A stretch of 19,720 nucleotides of DNA from Candidatus Margulisiibacteriota bacterium (GCA_028717325.1 JAQUOB010000006.1:1-19720); one strand, 5' to 3'. Positions 7,501 to 16,293 are shown, counted from the first letter of the stretch. Notes: generated from the letters alone by a model not told the origin. A program made the numbers and translations.

Positions 7501-10378
7501 CCATGGCGTTTTTTAAAATCTCTTCTTTCTTTTGCCGGTTCAGTTCTTTGTCGGCTTGAGCGAGCGCTATCTTGGCCAGCCAGACGCGAGCTTCAACCTG
7601 GACCTCTTTGATTTTTTCGGTCGGCGTCAACTTAATGACCTCGGCCAGCAGTTTGCCGGCTTCGCTTGGGCTATCCGGCGTCCCAAGCAGACTGATATAG
7701 CCTTTAACGTTGATCGTTTCTTTGCCCTGCGCGATCTTTTTGTCCTGCGCGGCGTTAAACTCAATGGCAATGAAGGCCTGACGGGTCAGGTTTTCCGCCA
7801 GTGTTCGCTTAGCATCGGCGATCGTTTCCGGCTCCAAGAGATCGCTCTGGCCGATGATGGCGCGGAGATTATTTTCGGCGGTCTGCAGCATCACGAGCTG
7901 TTTGAGCGAATAATCTTTGGCTAGCCCGACCCTGGTTTCTCCGGCGCGGAACATCTCTTCTTTGGCCTGCCAGATGTAATTGAAGGCTTCCATCTGCCGC
8001 ACCCATAAGGGGCGGCTGGCCGGATTGGTGACGACAGTCTGGTTGTAACCGTTGATCCAAGTGGTATTGTCCGCCAGGAAGGCGGCGGTCACTTTTAACA
8101 GTTCGAGATGCGAGTGTCCGGTGCGGCCGTTGATCTCCAGCACGGTATTGCGTTGGTTAAGATCTTTGAGAATGAACGAAGTGCGCAAAGAGCATTCGGC
8201 TGCCATCTGCTTGATCTGGACAAAGAAAAGGTCGGTAACCTCGGCCACGCGGGTCGCCTTTTTGAGCAAGTTATAGGCGGCGGTGATTTTTTCGAGCGCC
8301 TTTTTGGGAGAATCTTCTTCACTCGACTGGAACAACAGGATCTGGGCTTTTTGCAGCTGCGTCAGTCCGCGGGCAAAGCGCAGGCGGCGCCTGGCCTCGT
8401 ACGGGTGCTGGACGCGCGACATTTGCGCAAAGGTTTTGCCGCGGCCGATCTTATCGTCATCGCTCACGCGATTGTTGAGGACCGCGTCGAATTTCTTCAG
8501 CGCCAGATCAAGGTTTTTCTTCGTTTCGTTCCGGTTGGGGGCATTGATGGCGATCTGCAGGAGCATTTCGCCTTCGAGCTCCGGGTCCGGCAGGTTTCTT
8601 ATAGTGTATTGGGCGGGGACTTTTTTGTAATAATTATGAATTTCCTGGTAGAGCCGATATCTGATTCCTTTTTTTGGCAAACCGGCGGGAAGATTTTTGC
8701 CGAAGCCGAGAATATTGATTTCTTTCAGGTACTTGTCCGGCTCGGCCGCCAGGATAAAGGCCATTTGCGACTTCTGGAAAACATCGCCAGCGCCGCTAAA
8801 GCTTTTTATGGCCTGGTTAATATCTTCCATATGTTTCGGATCGCCCAGCTCCCTCCGTTTCAGGAAGCGGACAAACAAAAGATCGAACATGGTATGCGAG
8901 GCACTGAAAGCCTTAATATCATCTTCATCGCGCAAGACCCTGGCCCGGCTGTAATTGGTCAGGAAGCCCTGGTTGTCCGGCTGGCTCATTTCTCTGGTCA
9001 TGTCGGCGATCTGGGCCTTGTTTCTGGCAATTAAAAAGCGCGGCGTTTCATCAAAACGATTAAATTCACGGGGCAGGGTGGTTTCTTGCCCGCCCGTAAC
9101 CGGTTTGACCCAACCTGTCGGCTCCTGATTGATCAGGTTTAAGGCGAACCAGACCCAGTTTTGCGCGTAGTAATTGTCTTCTTCGGAAGCTTGCCAAAAG
9201 CCCTGGTTATCATAACGGTTCTGCAGCCGGCCCATGATTTTGTTAGCCGAATCGATATCGCCGGCCGCCCAGAAGTAGACGAGGTAAGCGGCCAGCGCCT
9301 GAGGGGTCTCGCTGGGCCAGTGGATCTCGCCGTCGATATTGTAACTGCTGAAGATCGTACCGTTGGCAGTGAGTTCACTTTTTAAAAAGCTGAACGGGCC
9401 GAAGTCGGCGGCGGTGCCGGTGTGCTCGTTGAAAAAGCGTTTGGCGGTCGTATCGCCGGGATTTTCTTTCAACCTGACCGTCATCCAGTAGAGGATACGG
9501 AAAGCGTCGCCGCCGGCGAAATAATCTTTCTGGCTTTTGTGATCGCCTTTTTTCCAACCATAGTCGTGGATGTTAAAATTGGAATCAAGGGCGACCCAAT
9601 CGGGAGTCAGGTTTTTGGTCCCCTGGACCGGCTGGCCCAATTCATCATGCAGGGTGGCGTCGGCCGCTTTCTCGATGATCTCGTAAGCGGGAGCCACCAT
9701 TGAGCGCCAATCATGGGCCCTATCGTTATCAGCGAACAGCTTGCCGTAATATGACGGGCGGAGATATGAAGGATTGACGCCGAAAGTCGGCTTGCCGGTA
9801 AAAGGATCGACCGTCAGATTCTGGGTATCTCCGGCTATCAGGACCCTTTTGCCGGCAATTACTTTCGTTTCTTTGTTCCAGATATCATTGAGGATGGCCT
9901 GTCCTTCTTTTTGATAATTGACCTGACCGGCGCTTCCCCATCTGGTGTGCGCTTTCAAAAGCGCGGCCGCGATATCCTGGTCGGCGTCGGAGGCGGGGTC
10001 AAAATCTTGTTTGGTGGACATCACACCGCCGGCCCGGCCGCCGCAATCGGGAACCCAGCGCCAGGCAAAGAGATGGTCGTTTTTTCCGAAGGCCTGCCAC
10101 TGGTGGGCATCGGGATTATAAACTTGATGGATGTTCTTTCGTTGTAAATTCTTTTGCGCCCAGGCCCAAGCCTTATCAAAAGTCGTCTGGTCATTCATTT
10201 CGACGGCGCGCAGGAGGAGGTAAGACACACCTTCAGAATAGGTCAGTTTCTCGTCAAAATTACCGTCGCCGTCGATATCGTCATTGTCCATATCGGCCAG
10301 CGGCCGGTCGTTGGGCCCGATATTGGCCTTGATGTAGTGATTATAGGAAGTCTTTATAATTCCGCCGATATCCACCAT
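4517..10378 (-). CDS. GH8 endoglucanase fused to TPR scaffold and BcsC-like outer-membrane barrel
   Basis: This 1,953-residue protein merges what are separate BcsZ and BcsC in cellulose systems. Residues 1-420 form a complete GH8 domain: SEG with the likely proton donor Glu49, FAWRW (104-108), ASDADQDIAAALL with Asp133, SYLRPSYY (204-211) and GGDAFR with the likely base Asp291. A DIDGDGNFD calcium-loop-like motif (34-42) precedes Glu49. Residues 440-1510 are helical, with TPR-like pairs clearest near 930-1110 and 1200-1500. A linker with YIDDNGIIQP (1520-1529) leads to about 335 residues of alternating aromatic/glycine strands that fit a BcsC/PgaA-type exit barrel. The final residues are FLGL rather than a terminal Phe. 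There is no signal peptide, and an in-frame TAA seven codons upstream of ATG 10378 prevents extension; GGAAGGGAG is the ribosome site. It likely exports and trims a beta-glucan; the export route is unexplained. Confidence 0.88.
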   Translation of the reverse strand: MVDIGGIIKTSYNHYIKANIGPNDRPLADMDNDDIDGDGNFDEKLTYSEGVSYLLLRAVEMNDQTTFDKAWAWAQKNLQRKNIHQVYNPDAHQWQAFGKNDHLFAWRWVPDCGGRAGGVMSTKQDFDPASDADQDIAAALLKAHTRWGSAGQVNYQKEGQAILNDIWNKETKVIAGKRVLIAGDTQNLTVDPFTGKPTFGVNPSYLRPSYYGKLFADNDRAHDWRSMVAPAYEIIEKAADATLHDELGQPVQGTKNLTPDWVALDSNFNIHDYGWKKGDHKSQKDYFAGGDAFRILYWMTVRLKENPGDTTAKRFFNEHTGTAADFGPFSFLKSELTANGTIFSSYNIDGEIHWPSETPQALAAYLVYFWAAGDIDSANKIMGRLQNRYDNQGFWQASEEDNYYAQNWVWFALNLINQEPTGWVKPVTGGQETTLPREFNRFDETPRFLIARNKAQIADMTREMSQPDNQGFLTNYSRARVLRDEDDIKAFSASHTMFDLLFVRFLKRRELGDPKHMEDINQAIKSFSGAGDVFQKSQMAFILAAEPDKYLKEINILGFGKNLPAGLPKKGIRYRLYQEIHNYYKKVPAQYTIRNLPDPELEGEMLLQIAINAPNRNETKKNLDLALKKFDAVLNNRVSDDDKIGRGKTFAQMSRVQHPYEARRRLRFARGLTQLQKAQILLFQSSEEDSPKKALEKITAAYNLLKKATRVAEVTDLFFVQIKQMAAECSLRTSFILKDLNQRNTVLEINGRTGHSHLELLKVTAAFLADNTTWINGYNQTVVTNPASRPLWVRQMEAFNYIWQAKEEMFRAGETRVGLAKDYSLKQLVMLQTAENNLRAIIGQSDLLEPETIADAKRTLAENLTRQAFIAIEFNAAQDKKIAQGKETINVKGYISLLGTPDSPSEAGKLLAEVIKLTPTEKIKEVQVEARVWLAKIALAQADKELNRQKKEEILKNAMGQLTTSQGTAAFGLAETGRPLLRGTSLSSALQTVGDIFTAQKNLGDAKIFYRLALGEKNDLSADELSRFPFLKDLFTPPQGKPQSPLAELLEYEDVKKMFSRNFFALSSLGDILNWQGNYADATSVYNRVPADAVPYAKAQLGLIEAEMRTNENYTPQQVDRLEKRVKDIFASEPPASSLVLRALQSLFEAYRTNEDWQEKILFAGNALLGFDNSAEIDGNKDKLAKIFEPLAQNMKNGYDLEDKVKAEIYLASAEILLWRQRYEDALSFLDLENNDKIKDQTKSIRSLLENKPDLRIRHKLIEAETRMRNSRAAGPFLDFVKAENPLQAALGEKDPDLAVRIIGDKIEARMLEKSWKEAIDAATPENWGVSKGQINAMFESRTLGYQKAMFELDFKLVEALIGAKDFNQAVKEIIRKEDTAKAGDELGIISKTEEMKVKYPHLSSLADRFLAQANIYLGKVYSYRWSEQDFEKSNGSYKNSLNLVKNDLSKAGRLLLAETYLGLGEIHRFGQSMTNGLYDYETSKNNYRLALQILAGSIQPSSLGAGKDEIWRVLEDAKYIDDNGIIQPLFERRDRPDLPLNTSERNRVIALLQQSRKVPQKSIKRRELITDVYHGFSLLEQAETHPVPSYQYLLNARHYMGQLLVPPDETLAAIPRTSNTILTPNLTASYEHFGFGVGSNGYGSSGTENRFSVIGRLPLYREQFIFSFTNNTDTRKDRFGESRINASRIGLYYRPEWLDKLVTVGIDAKIPGMNRELFQTARSLPVNFQNPNMIFSGSVATKWLTAFAAYNWNWENPLLTSHYEKLMWNLASHHISWLQAQVGLEGGQYNFTVLGTPRERANIGLVVNWDYDPAEVKPLGEGAELRHGTFKVGGTLGIGLWQREFIPGATCGEKAHNPGLTEAQTVNRSIFNMFNSSSSCSTAKDPYYNKYSTKGPAWGSIPLYLMGRVEYNAGRIGVVQLYGGLNYQQTPEFTYQDWRAGVNFNLVQFLGL

Positions 10379-10435
10379 GATGCTTCTCCCTTCCAGTTAT
10401 ATATCGTTAAATTATGGGGATAATTTCAGCGAAAA

Positions 10436-11836
10436 TCATTCAAAATGGATATCTCGGACTTGCAGATCGCAGCTGCCGTTATCGGTATTTAGCTGTAATT
10501 CAATTTGTTTGATCTTTGGGACCTCGTTTCCCAGGATGATGGTTACGGCTGTCCAATCGGCGGTGACGGGGACCGGGTCATAAGTGATGACTGGACGCGT
10601 ATCGTCATTTTTGTGGTTATAAACTTGGGCGATCAAACGAGCCCAATTTCCATGTTTGGTTATATTGCCCCTGATCTCAAACCGGAGTATTTTTCTCCCC
10701 TCTAATTCGGCCTCGCCGGTTTCCAGGCCGAAGCCCGGACCTTTTGCCTGGTTGGCGGAGAAATAAAAGATGCCGTTTTCTTCCTTGAGCGTGCTGTTAG
10801 CCGGGTCGTAAACGTAGCTTCTTTTCTGTATTTTATTGATCGGCAAAACGGTCGAAGAGTTTATCGACGGTACTGGTATTAGTATCGTTGGGGCGGTTTG
10901 CGGTTTCGGCGCTTCCTGGGGAACGGTTTGCGACAGGTTGCCCAGAGAAGTATAGCTTATGTTGTCATAAGCCGCGGCCAGGGCGTGTCCGGGATAAGTA
11001 AAACGCTTAAGCCAGCCGTCAACCCCGGCACCCGGCCAGAAATTAACTAAAACCCGGCCGGCGGCGGTTGGCAGCGCCCCGCGTGAGCCGTTTTCGGTAT
11101 GGACTAATTTCTGGTCGACATACCAGCGGATTTCTTTCTCTTCCCGGAGAATCGCGAAGTCATGAAAATCGTCAGCCGCGTCAAAGCCAAGCGGGATCAT
11201 TTTTTCATGATCGCCCCGGCCGTTCGTATGATAATTGATCTGCATCTGGGTCGTATCTTTACCCAGGATTTCGATATCGATTTCGTCCCAGGGTTGATTA
11301 TCGAACTGATCGGTGTAAAAAAAGAGCGTTGTAACAAGGCCGTCGCGGCGGACCGCTTTCATCCTGGCTTCGACCAGCCCGTTACCGTAACGATTCCTGG
11401 TCCGGTATTCACCGGAGGCGAAAGGTTTGCCCGAGCAAGCCGACGGGCAGCCATTATTATCAAGCAATAATTTCATTATCCCGTTATTATGCAACACGTG
11501 GTCTGCACGCCAGCCGTTATTAAAGGGATTAGCGTTAGACCGGTCGTTAGACTTTTCCCAGAGCGAGGAATTGTAAGCATCCATGTTGTCATCAAAGACC
11601 AGGCGGCCATTCGGCAATAAACTATTTGGAACGCCGGCAGCCGCCGGAGGAACGGCAGAAGCTGTCGCGGAAGCTGACTGATTGGGAGTGACGACTGTAG
11701 GTTTAAATGGTTCACTTTTGCCCGGCCGGCCACAATTTGAGTGGCAGCCGGCAAAAGCAACCAAGCTTAATAATAACGAAGCTCTGACCGCAAACCTGGG
11801 GGAATAATATTTACTGGCGCGAACTTGTGTTCTCAT
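10436..11836 (-). CDS. GH16 licheninase-type lipoprotein with C-terminal beta domain
   Basis: Residues 1-31 form a lipoprotein signal: basic start, hydrophobic LLLSLVAFAG, then Cys31. A Ser/Ala/Pro-rich linker runs to about residue 70. Residues 75-300 are a GH16 domain with the catalytic DEIDIE motif, where Glu185 is the expected nucleophile, Glu189 the acid/base and Asp187 the aid. It also has NFWPGAG (265-271) followed by VDGWL, which closely match Bacillus-type beta-1,3-1,4-glucanases. Residues 335-466 form a second beta-rich domain, plausibly carbohydrate-binding, joined by a Pro-rich linker. The enzyme should sit on a membrane in the envelope and cleave or remodel a beta-glucan. The gene lies 50 bases after the GH26 gene and 57 bases before the GH8-barrel gene, so all three are probably co-transcribed. 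A TGAGGAT ribosome site supports ATG 11836. Confidence 0.92.
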   Translation of the reverse strand: MRTQVRASKYYSPRFAVRASLLLSLVAFAGCHSNCGRPGKSEPFKPTVVTPNQSASATASAVPPAAAGVPNSLLPNGRLVFDDNMDAYNSSLWEKSNDRSNANPFNNGWRADHVLHNNGIMKLLLDNNGCPSACSGKPFASGEYRTRNRYGNGLVEARMKAVRRDGLVTTLFFYTDQFDNQPWDEIDIEILGKDTTQMQINYHTNGRGDHEKMIPLGFDAADDFHDFAILREEKEIRWYVDQKLVHTENGSRGALPTAAGRVLVNFWPGAGVDGWLKRFTYPGHALAAAYDNISYTSLGNLSQTVPQEAPKPQTAPTILIPVPSINSSTVLPINKIQKRSYVYDPANSTLKEENGIFYFSANQAKGPGFGLETGEAELEGRKILRFEIRGNITKHGNWARLIAQVYNHKNDDTRPVITYDPVPVTADWTAVTIILGNEVPKIKQIELQLNTDNGSCDLQVRDIHFE

Positions 11837-11886
11837 GATTAATCCTCAGCCTAAAACAAGATAAATTTCAGGCATTCCGAAAACTC

Positions 11887-14800
11887 CTAAAAAGTAGACA
11901 GATCGTCTGAAATTTCGGGGAAGTCCATAGAGAGAAAAGTCGGACGAAAGAAGAGGTCGTACTTAATGGTGGAACGACGCGACTCAAAATAGGCGCTTTG
12001 AGCGTATTCATAATGCAAAACCTTTTTGTCGGCTTCCCGACTAAGGTTGTTGGCAACCGCCATGAAGTGATAAAGTTCCGCCCGAAAAGAGTGGAGGTCA
12101 AGCGTCAGCCTTTCGCCGTAGCGGCGTTCAAACCCGATGGAATTGTCCAGGCCGTCTAATTGAGGCAGAAGGCCGCTGTTCAGTGCTTGTCGCAGCTCGA
12201 ATTTTAATTCGTTTGGGATATCAACTTTATTGATATCTTCTTTTTTGAGGTTCAGCCGAAAGGTTAAGTTGTCCAGAGTCGGATCATTGAACAGCTCTTT
12301 GACTTTGTCGAACTGGTCCGGCGGGATCAGGGATCTATCGATCGACCCGTTCATGGCCTTGACTGCCCCGGCCAGGTCGTTTTGATTAAATAAATCAATA
12401 ATTGTTTTGGCTTGCTGGCGTAAATGAACAAAGGCGTTGGCGCGGCCCAGCACGCTAAAGACCTCATCTGTTTCGGCGGTCGTAAGATATATGTTTTTCT
12501 CGGCTAATTTTTGAGCGAACTGGCCCTGCAAACTTAAAAAGTTCGGCTGAACAATCCCCTGACGGCCAACGCAACCGGCGGCGATCAACGCGTCTTGGAT
12601 AAAGGGACGTTTGTCCTCAGCCACGATAAACGTGGTGGTGTTGATATCGCCTTTATTCTTCAGCAAGATCTGCGTCACGTCCAAAATTTTCTGGATTGCT
12701 TCTTTTGTCTGATCATTAATTACTCCCTTGGCTAAATATCCGCTGACCTGATGCAGTTTATCGGTGATATGCGATGACAGGGGTGGAGCGATCCGGCGTT
12801 CGGTATCGCGCAAAACCTGCAGTGCCCGGTCAAATTGGCGTTGTTGGATCAAGGCGCCGGCTTCCCTGATATTCAACTGCACTTCAAAGTAGAGTTTGTC
12901 TTCTTCATTAAAATCCAGATAGTTATCCCTGATCCGGGTGATCAGGGCGAGCGTTGCCGCCGGATCAAGCTTGTTTATCCCGCTTAAGTAAACGCCGTGG
13001 CTGCCGCGACGGGGCATCCCGGCCAGCTGGTATATAACACGAATGAAATCAAACTCAACGCCCAGATATTCGGTGTCGCCGATGTTGCTGGGGGCCAGTT
13101 GCCGGATGATATCATCAGCTTCAGCTAACTGGGCGGTCGGGTCGGCTTTTATCCTCGCGGCCCGGCTAAAGTCGGTCATGATATTATAGGGCAGTCGCCG
13201 GTCGTTGAGTTCGACTACGTAACCGGCATTGCGGATATCGATCTCAAGTTGTTTAATCCGCGACCAGGTATGGAGATAGCTGAAGCGCGGATTGATCCCC
13301 GGGAAGAAGGAATCCCGGACGGCAGCGACCAGAATATCAGCGTATCGGATCCTGTTTTTCGGTTCAATGCTGTAGGGATCGTTGCTGGCTTGGCGGAAAA
13401 TATCCAAAATCTTGTTTTTATCATCGGCGCCGAAGTTATTGAGCCGGGCGGGATTGAGCGTGGGGTCTACCATCGAAAAACCGTTGATTATCCAGGGATA
13501 AAGTTTCCAGATAGCCAGCCAGACCTCATCTCTTCTGTCTCCAAAGATATCAAAGTCGGAGCGATCAATAACGTATTTATATTGTTGATTAAGTGTCTTT
13601 TCCGCTTGATCGAGAGAGGCGGCCAGAGCGGGAAAATGCCGCAGGTAATTGATGGCTTTTTGGTTTTCTGCGACATTCTCCGGATAATAACGTATCCGGT
13701 CGCTTAACAGCAACAGGAGTTCCCCCTCGACGATTTGCCCCATGGTCAGATAAAAAGACGAGAGGCGCCGGTCGATCGCGTCAAAGCCGGTTGTCAGAGC
13801 TTTTACCAGGACCGGGTCGGTCAAGGCCTGCCGCAAAGCCGGCAATAGATCGGTTCGCTGTTGAGCCCCGATTATACCGTCATTTAACAACCCGTCGGCC
13901 CAAGAATTCATCGCATCATCATTGTTGACTAACTGCTGCAGGTCTGCAGTTCCGGCCAGATTAAATAATCTTTCCAGTAAGCTCTTAAAATTATCTTCGG
14001 AAAGACCCAAGGCTTGCAGGGGGGTTGAAGCGGTAAGAGTTGTGCTGGTAAGCTGGCAAAGCAGAGAAGAGACAAAGAGTTCTCGATCCTGATTTTCACC
14101 GGTCTTTTTCATGGCCGTGTTAAGCTGGCTCAAGCCCGCTTCAATATTATTGATTTGCGCAACGACGTCGGCTTGCTGCTTCAGCCGGGGCCAGGAAACA
14201 AAAAGAGCCGCCTGTTTTAACAGGCCGATCCCCTTTTGGTAGTGATAGAAACCGGCGAGGATTTGATCCTTTTTTTCAGGCTTAATGTAATTGCGGTCGA
14301 TATTGTATTTTACGGCCTTGTTGACCGCTTGGGCATCGGCTGAAAATGGCACGAGATCAATTGAGATGTCCAGTGCCTGTTTCAGCCGTTGTTTTGTTTC
14401 GCCAGCCAAATTAAGCTTGTCAATTTCTCCGGCTCCGATCCCGGGCTTTAAGACCAGATACTTTGCCGAGGGATCGACAAATAATGATCGCACTTTCTCA
14501 AATTGACCGGCCGGGATCAGGGCTTTGGCTATAGTGTTGGTTTTGAGCCGATAATTTAAATCGATCCCCCTGGCTTCATCGATTTCGGAAACCCGCCTAT
14601 AGAGATCAAAGGCGGTTAAATAGTAGTCCTGGTTTTTAGTCAAATGCGCGAGTTGTGAAAAGAGATCGCCTAGAATAAGTATTCCTTTGGCAACCATAAA
14701 ATAATCGGGGAGAGAGGGATACAATGGCTTATCTTTGAGGGAAAAGATTTTGAGCAGTCCTTTTTCTGCCAGTTTGATGCCTTCTTTATAAAAGGCCTCG

Positions 14801-16293
14801 CTCTGTCCTTTCATCTGCGAATGAGCTTCGGCTTTGATAAAATGGAGCAAAGCGATTCCAAAATCGGTGGGTAAATCACGCGTCCAATCGTTTTTGACAA
14901 TGGACAAGTTTTTTATCTTTGATTCCCGTTCTTGGGCGTTGAGTTTACTTATCAATTGCACTGTCCAATCGTTAATCTTCGGCAGTTTATCGGCGCGACC
15001 GGTTTCCATGCATTCCTGCATGTAAGCAGATAAAAGGACAATGGTATTGTTCCAAAATTCCCGGGGGTCGGCAAAATACCAGTAGAGCTCATGTTTTTGC
15101 CGGCGATCGATTTTGGCGATAGTTTGGAGGTCGCCGAAGCGTTCGACAAAATCATGCGGCCCCTGGCTTAAAAATCGGAAGTCGCCTTCGGCTTTTCTGG
15201 ACTGGTCAACAATTGATGCCAGTATTGTTTCGATCGATTTAATGTCCAGTTCCCCGCGTTGGAACAGGGCTTTTATCTTTTTCTCGTCCAATAAAGGTCG
15301 TTCCTCCGGCCCGATATCCCCCAGCTCGTTATCGGGTGAGCCGCTAGGGGCGGGAGAGAGAGCTATTTCATCATGGTACAGTATCCGGCTCTTAAACAAT
15401 TCCTCATGGTCTTTGATCCCTTGACGATAGGCACCCCAGGCTTCGGGCGAACGGAGGGCCCATCTTTTCATGACCCAGTTGTCCTGTTTGTTTTGGACCC
15501 GATTCTCCGTTTTGTTTTGATTGAAATAAGCAAAGGCCTTAATTTGATTATTAGGGTCAGCGATATAAGAGACGCACTCCGACAACCAGGCCGGTTTCCT
15601 GACCATTTCATCTTCCGGTGTATTTTCGTCGGAAGCAAATTCCTGGATCATCAGCGGTTTACCCAAAGATCTAAGTTCATCAAGCTGATGGGTAAAAATA
15701 TCGGGACATTTGCGCCAGGGCAGGCCGGAATCGGTTCGGTTAAAGCCGTCGACCGCGATCCAATCTACATACTTGTCGCCCGGGTAGAATTGTTTGGCCG
15801 CAGGAGAATCGTCCGGATTCCAGACCCAGGTAACATTGCAGGCGCCTTGGCGGTCGAACAAGTCATGCAAGTATTGGAACGCCCTTTTATATAATTCCGG
15901 ATTACCATTTTTTCTCTCATGGGCCAGAGAGAGAAACAACGGCCGCCCAAAGTTTTTTGTGCCTCCGGCAAAAGCTTCCAGCTCTTTAACATATTGGCCG
16001 CTGACAATGTCCGAAAGCGATAAGGGTTTATCTTGAGTGTCTTGCGGCGCCGCGGGTTGGAATTTGATGAGCAGCGTTGCGCCGGTTTGCGCCGCGTTCT
16101 CGCCCGTAACAGAGGGGAAGCTAAAGCGATCGGGCCGGAAAGAAGAAAACTCGAGCTCAACAAAATCGACATCGGTCGCCGAGAGGGAAGCAAAATTATT
16201 GATGGCCTGAGTGGAGACAAGCGTGCTGTCTCCCAGTCGGACGCCCTGGTAAACACCATTTGGCATGATTTTGTTGCATTGCAGGTCACCCAT
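11887..16293 (-). CDS. GH26-like glycoside hydrolase fused to a very long helical/TPR-like scaffold
   Basis: This protein has 1,468 residues. Residues 1-295 match the GH26 barrel: LAHERKNG with the likely acid/base Glu126 after His125, VTWVWNPD (154-161), YPGDKYVDWIAVDGFN (170-185) and KPLMIQEFAS with the likely nucleophile Glu218. The Arg that usually lies three residues before the His-Glu pair is Ser here, and the NGxWYPW loop is shortened. GH26 includes mannanases and lichenases. The rest is alpha-helical, with TPR-like pairs around 480-570, and contains two copies of a 51-residue module (591-641 and 1321-1371) also found in the membrane protein encoded upstream. A motif GCVGRQGIVQP near 1240-1250 resembles ones in the other large proteins. 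No signal peptide is visible, and an in-frame TGA nine codons upstream excludes a longer N-terminus. A GGGAG ribosome site supports ATG 16293. Whether it works inside or outside the cell is unclear. Confidence 0.85.
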   Translation of the reverse strand: MGDLQCNKIMPNGVYQGVRLGDSTLVSTQAINNFASLSATDVDFVELEFSSFRPDRFSFPSVTGENAAQTGATLLIKFQPAAPQDTQDKPLSLSDIVSGQYVKELEAFAGGTKNFGRPLFLSLAHERKNGNPELYKRAFQYLHDLFDRQGACNVTWVWNPDDSPAAKQFYPGDKYVDWIAVDGFNRTDSGLPWRKCPDIFTHQLDELRSLGKPLMIQEFASDENTPEDEMVRKPAWLSECVSYIADPNNQIKAFAYFNQNKTENRVQNKQDNWVMKRWALRSPEAWGAYRQGIKDHEELFKSRILYHDEIALSPAPSGSPDNELGDIGPEERPLLDEKKIKALFQRGELDIKSIETILASIVDQSRKAEGDFRFLSQGPHDFVERFGDLQTIAKIDRRQKHELYWYFADPREFWNNTIVLLSAYMQECMETGRADKLPKINDWTVQLISKLNAQERESKIKNLSIVKNDWTRDLPTDFGIALLHFIKAEAHSQMKGQSEAFYKEGIKLAEKGLLKIFSLKDKPLYPSLPDYFMVAKGILILGDLFSQLAHLTKNQDYYLTAFDLYRRVSEIDEARGIDLNYRLKTNTIAKALIPAGQFEKVRSLFVDPSAKYLVLKPGIGAGEIDKLNLAGETKQRLKQALDISIDLVPFSADAQAVNKAVKYNIDRNYIKPEKKDQILAGFYHYQKGIGLLKQAALFVSWPRLKQQADVVAQINNIEAGLSQLNTAMKKTGENQDRELFVSSLLCQLTSTTLTASTPLQALGLSEDNFKSLLERLFNLAGTADLQQLVNNDDAMNSWADGLLNDGIIGAQQRTDLLPALRQALTDPVLVKALTTGFDAIDRRLSSFYLTMGQIVEGELLLLLSDRIRYYPENVAENQKAINYLRHFPALAASLDQAEKTLNQQYKYVIDRSDFDIFGDRRDEVWLAIWKLYPWIINGFSMVDPTLNPARLNNFGADDKNKILDIFRQASNDPYSIEPKNRIRYADILVAAVRDSFFPGINPRFSYLHTWSRIKQLEIDIRNAGYVVELNDRRLPYNIMTDFSRAARIKADPTAQLAEADDIIRQLAPSNIGDTEYLGVEFDFIRVIYQLAGMPRRGSHGVYLSGINKLDPAATLALITRIRDNYLDFNEEDKLYFEVQLNIREAGALIQQRQFDRALQVLRDTERRIAPPLSSHITDKLHQVSGYLAKGVINDQTKEAIQKILDVTQILLKNKGDINTTTFIVAEDKRPFIQDALIAAGCVGRQGIVQPNFLSLQGQFAQKLAEKNIYLTTAETDEVFSVLGRANAFVHLRQQAKTIIDLFNQNDLAGAVKAMNGSIDRSLIPPDQFDKVKELFNDPTLDNLTFRLNLKKEDINKVDIPNELKFELRQALNSGLLPQLDGLDNSIGFERRYGERLTLDLHSFRAELYHFMAVANNLSREADKKVLHYEYAQSAYFESRRSTIKYDLFFRPTFLSMDFPEISDDLSTF
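12181..12333 (-). repeat. LF.DP module, copy 2 (GH26 protein, residues 1321-1371)
   Basis: It opens SLIPPDQFDKVKELFNDP and ends ELRQAL. It aligns without gaps over 51 residues to copy 1 in the same protein, with 20 identities by my count, and to the copy in the membrane protein. Confidence 0.8.
14371..14523 (-). repeat. LF.DP module, copy 1 (GH26 protein, residues 591-641)
   Basis: It opens ALIPAGQFEKVRSLFVDP and ends RLKQAL. The first part is also alike at DNA level to copy 2 (CTGATCCCG...CAATTTGAGAAAGT against CTGATCCCG...CAGTTCGACAAAGT), which suggests an internal duplication. Confidence 0.8.

Noticed and set aside
8108..9034. 308-codon ORF on the plus strand
   Set aside because: It is fully inside the GH8-barrel gene on the opposite strand, with no ribosome site or recognisable motif.
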